DNA from: an uncultured Collinsella sp.
GTDB lineage: Bacteria; Actinomycetota; Coriobacteriia; Coriobacteriales; Coriobacteriaceae
DNA: 5,370 nt
Assembly: GCA_900549065.1 (NCBI GenBank)
Contig: URNC01000131.1
Location: 1 to 5,370, forward strand
Reading direction: 5' to 3'
Every line of letters begins with the position of its first letter. Position 1 is the first letter of the stretch. The position numbers and the translations under genes are program-made. Below the pieces are notes generated by a model. It ran no database searches and was not told the DNA's origin. It saw only the letters and a list, made by a program, of their open reading frames with translations. Below, one piece after another: positions 5,321 through 5,370 of this stretch.

Positions 5321-5370
5321 CTGTCTCTTATACACATCTGACGCTGCCGACGAAGGCTTAGGTGTAGATC
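5321..5370. other. Nextera sequencing adapter (non-biological contamination)
   Basis: CTGTCTCTTATACACATCT (5321-5339) is the Tn5 transposase mosaic end used in Nextera libraries. It is followed by GACGCTGCCGACGA (5340-5353), the reverse complement of the i5-side read primer segment. Then comes an 8-base index AGGCTTAG (5354-5361), the reverse complement of CTAAGCCT, which I recall as index S508. Finally GTGTAGATC (5362-5370) is the start of the reverse-complemented P5 flow-cell sequence. The order and lengths fit the adapter exactly. These bases are not part of the genome and should be trimmed. Confidence 0.98.

Overview
The window reads as chromosomal DNA from a high-GC actinobacterium, most likely a gut Coriobacteriia such as Collinsella. 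This rests on GC-rich codon use dominated by GAG, CTG/CTC and GCC, strong AGGAGG-type ribosome binding sites, an L10-type ribosomal leader, and the general look of the proteins. The genus is an inference and was not tested by a search.

Layout, left to right. Positions 1-705 hold the C-terminal part of a major facilitator superfamily exporter, cut by the window edge and followed by an unusually long perfect hairpin with a T-tract (724-794). Positions 860-2236 encode a GH13 alpha-amylase-family enzyme. Three bases after its stop, a DNA-deoxyinosine (hypoxanthine) glycosylase of the uracil-DNA-glycosylase superfamily begins (2240-2803), so the two are probably co-transcribed. A convergent minus-strand gene of unknown function with a possible flavodoxin-like fold (2805-3464) ends one base from the glycosylase stop. 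It is divergent from a PLP-dependent class I/II aminotransferase (3558-4694). Their 93-bp intergenic region contains a palindrome whose core is repeated inside the 5' end of the minus-strand gene.

The 507 bp between the aminotransferase and rplJ are non-coding but dense. A 261-bp nested fold-back repeat (4729-4989) has a right-hand end that forms a near-consensus sigma-70-type promoter (TTGACC, 17 bp, CATAAT). An L10-type leader with an attenuator hairpin follows, then a strong Shine-Dalgarno and the first 39 codons of rplJ (ribosomal protein L10). The last 50 bases (5321-5370) are not biological: they are a Nextera i5-side adapter with an index, so rplJ is cut by an uncleaned contig end.

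I found no clear new defence or biosynthetic system. The points most worth a second look are the fold-back element supplying the rplJ promoter, the abrupt switch in codon usage inside the aminotransferase gene next to it, and a duplicated C-tract in the L10 leader that allows two exclusive pairings. The genes are mostly housekeeping and accessory metabolism without one shared pathway.
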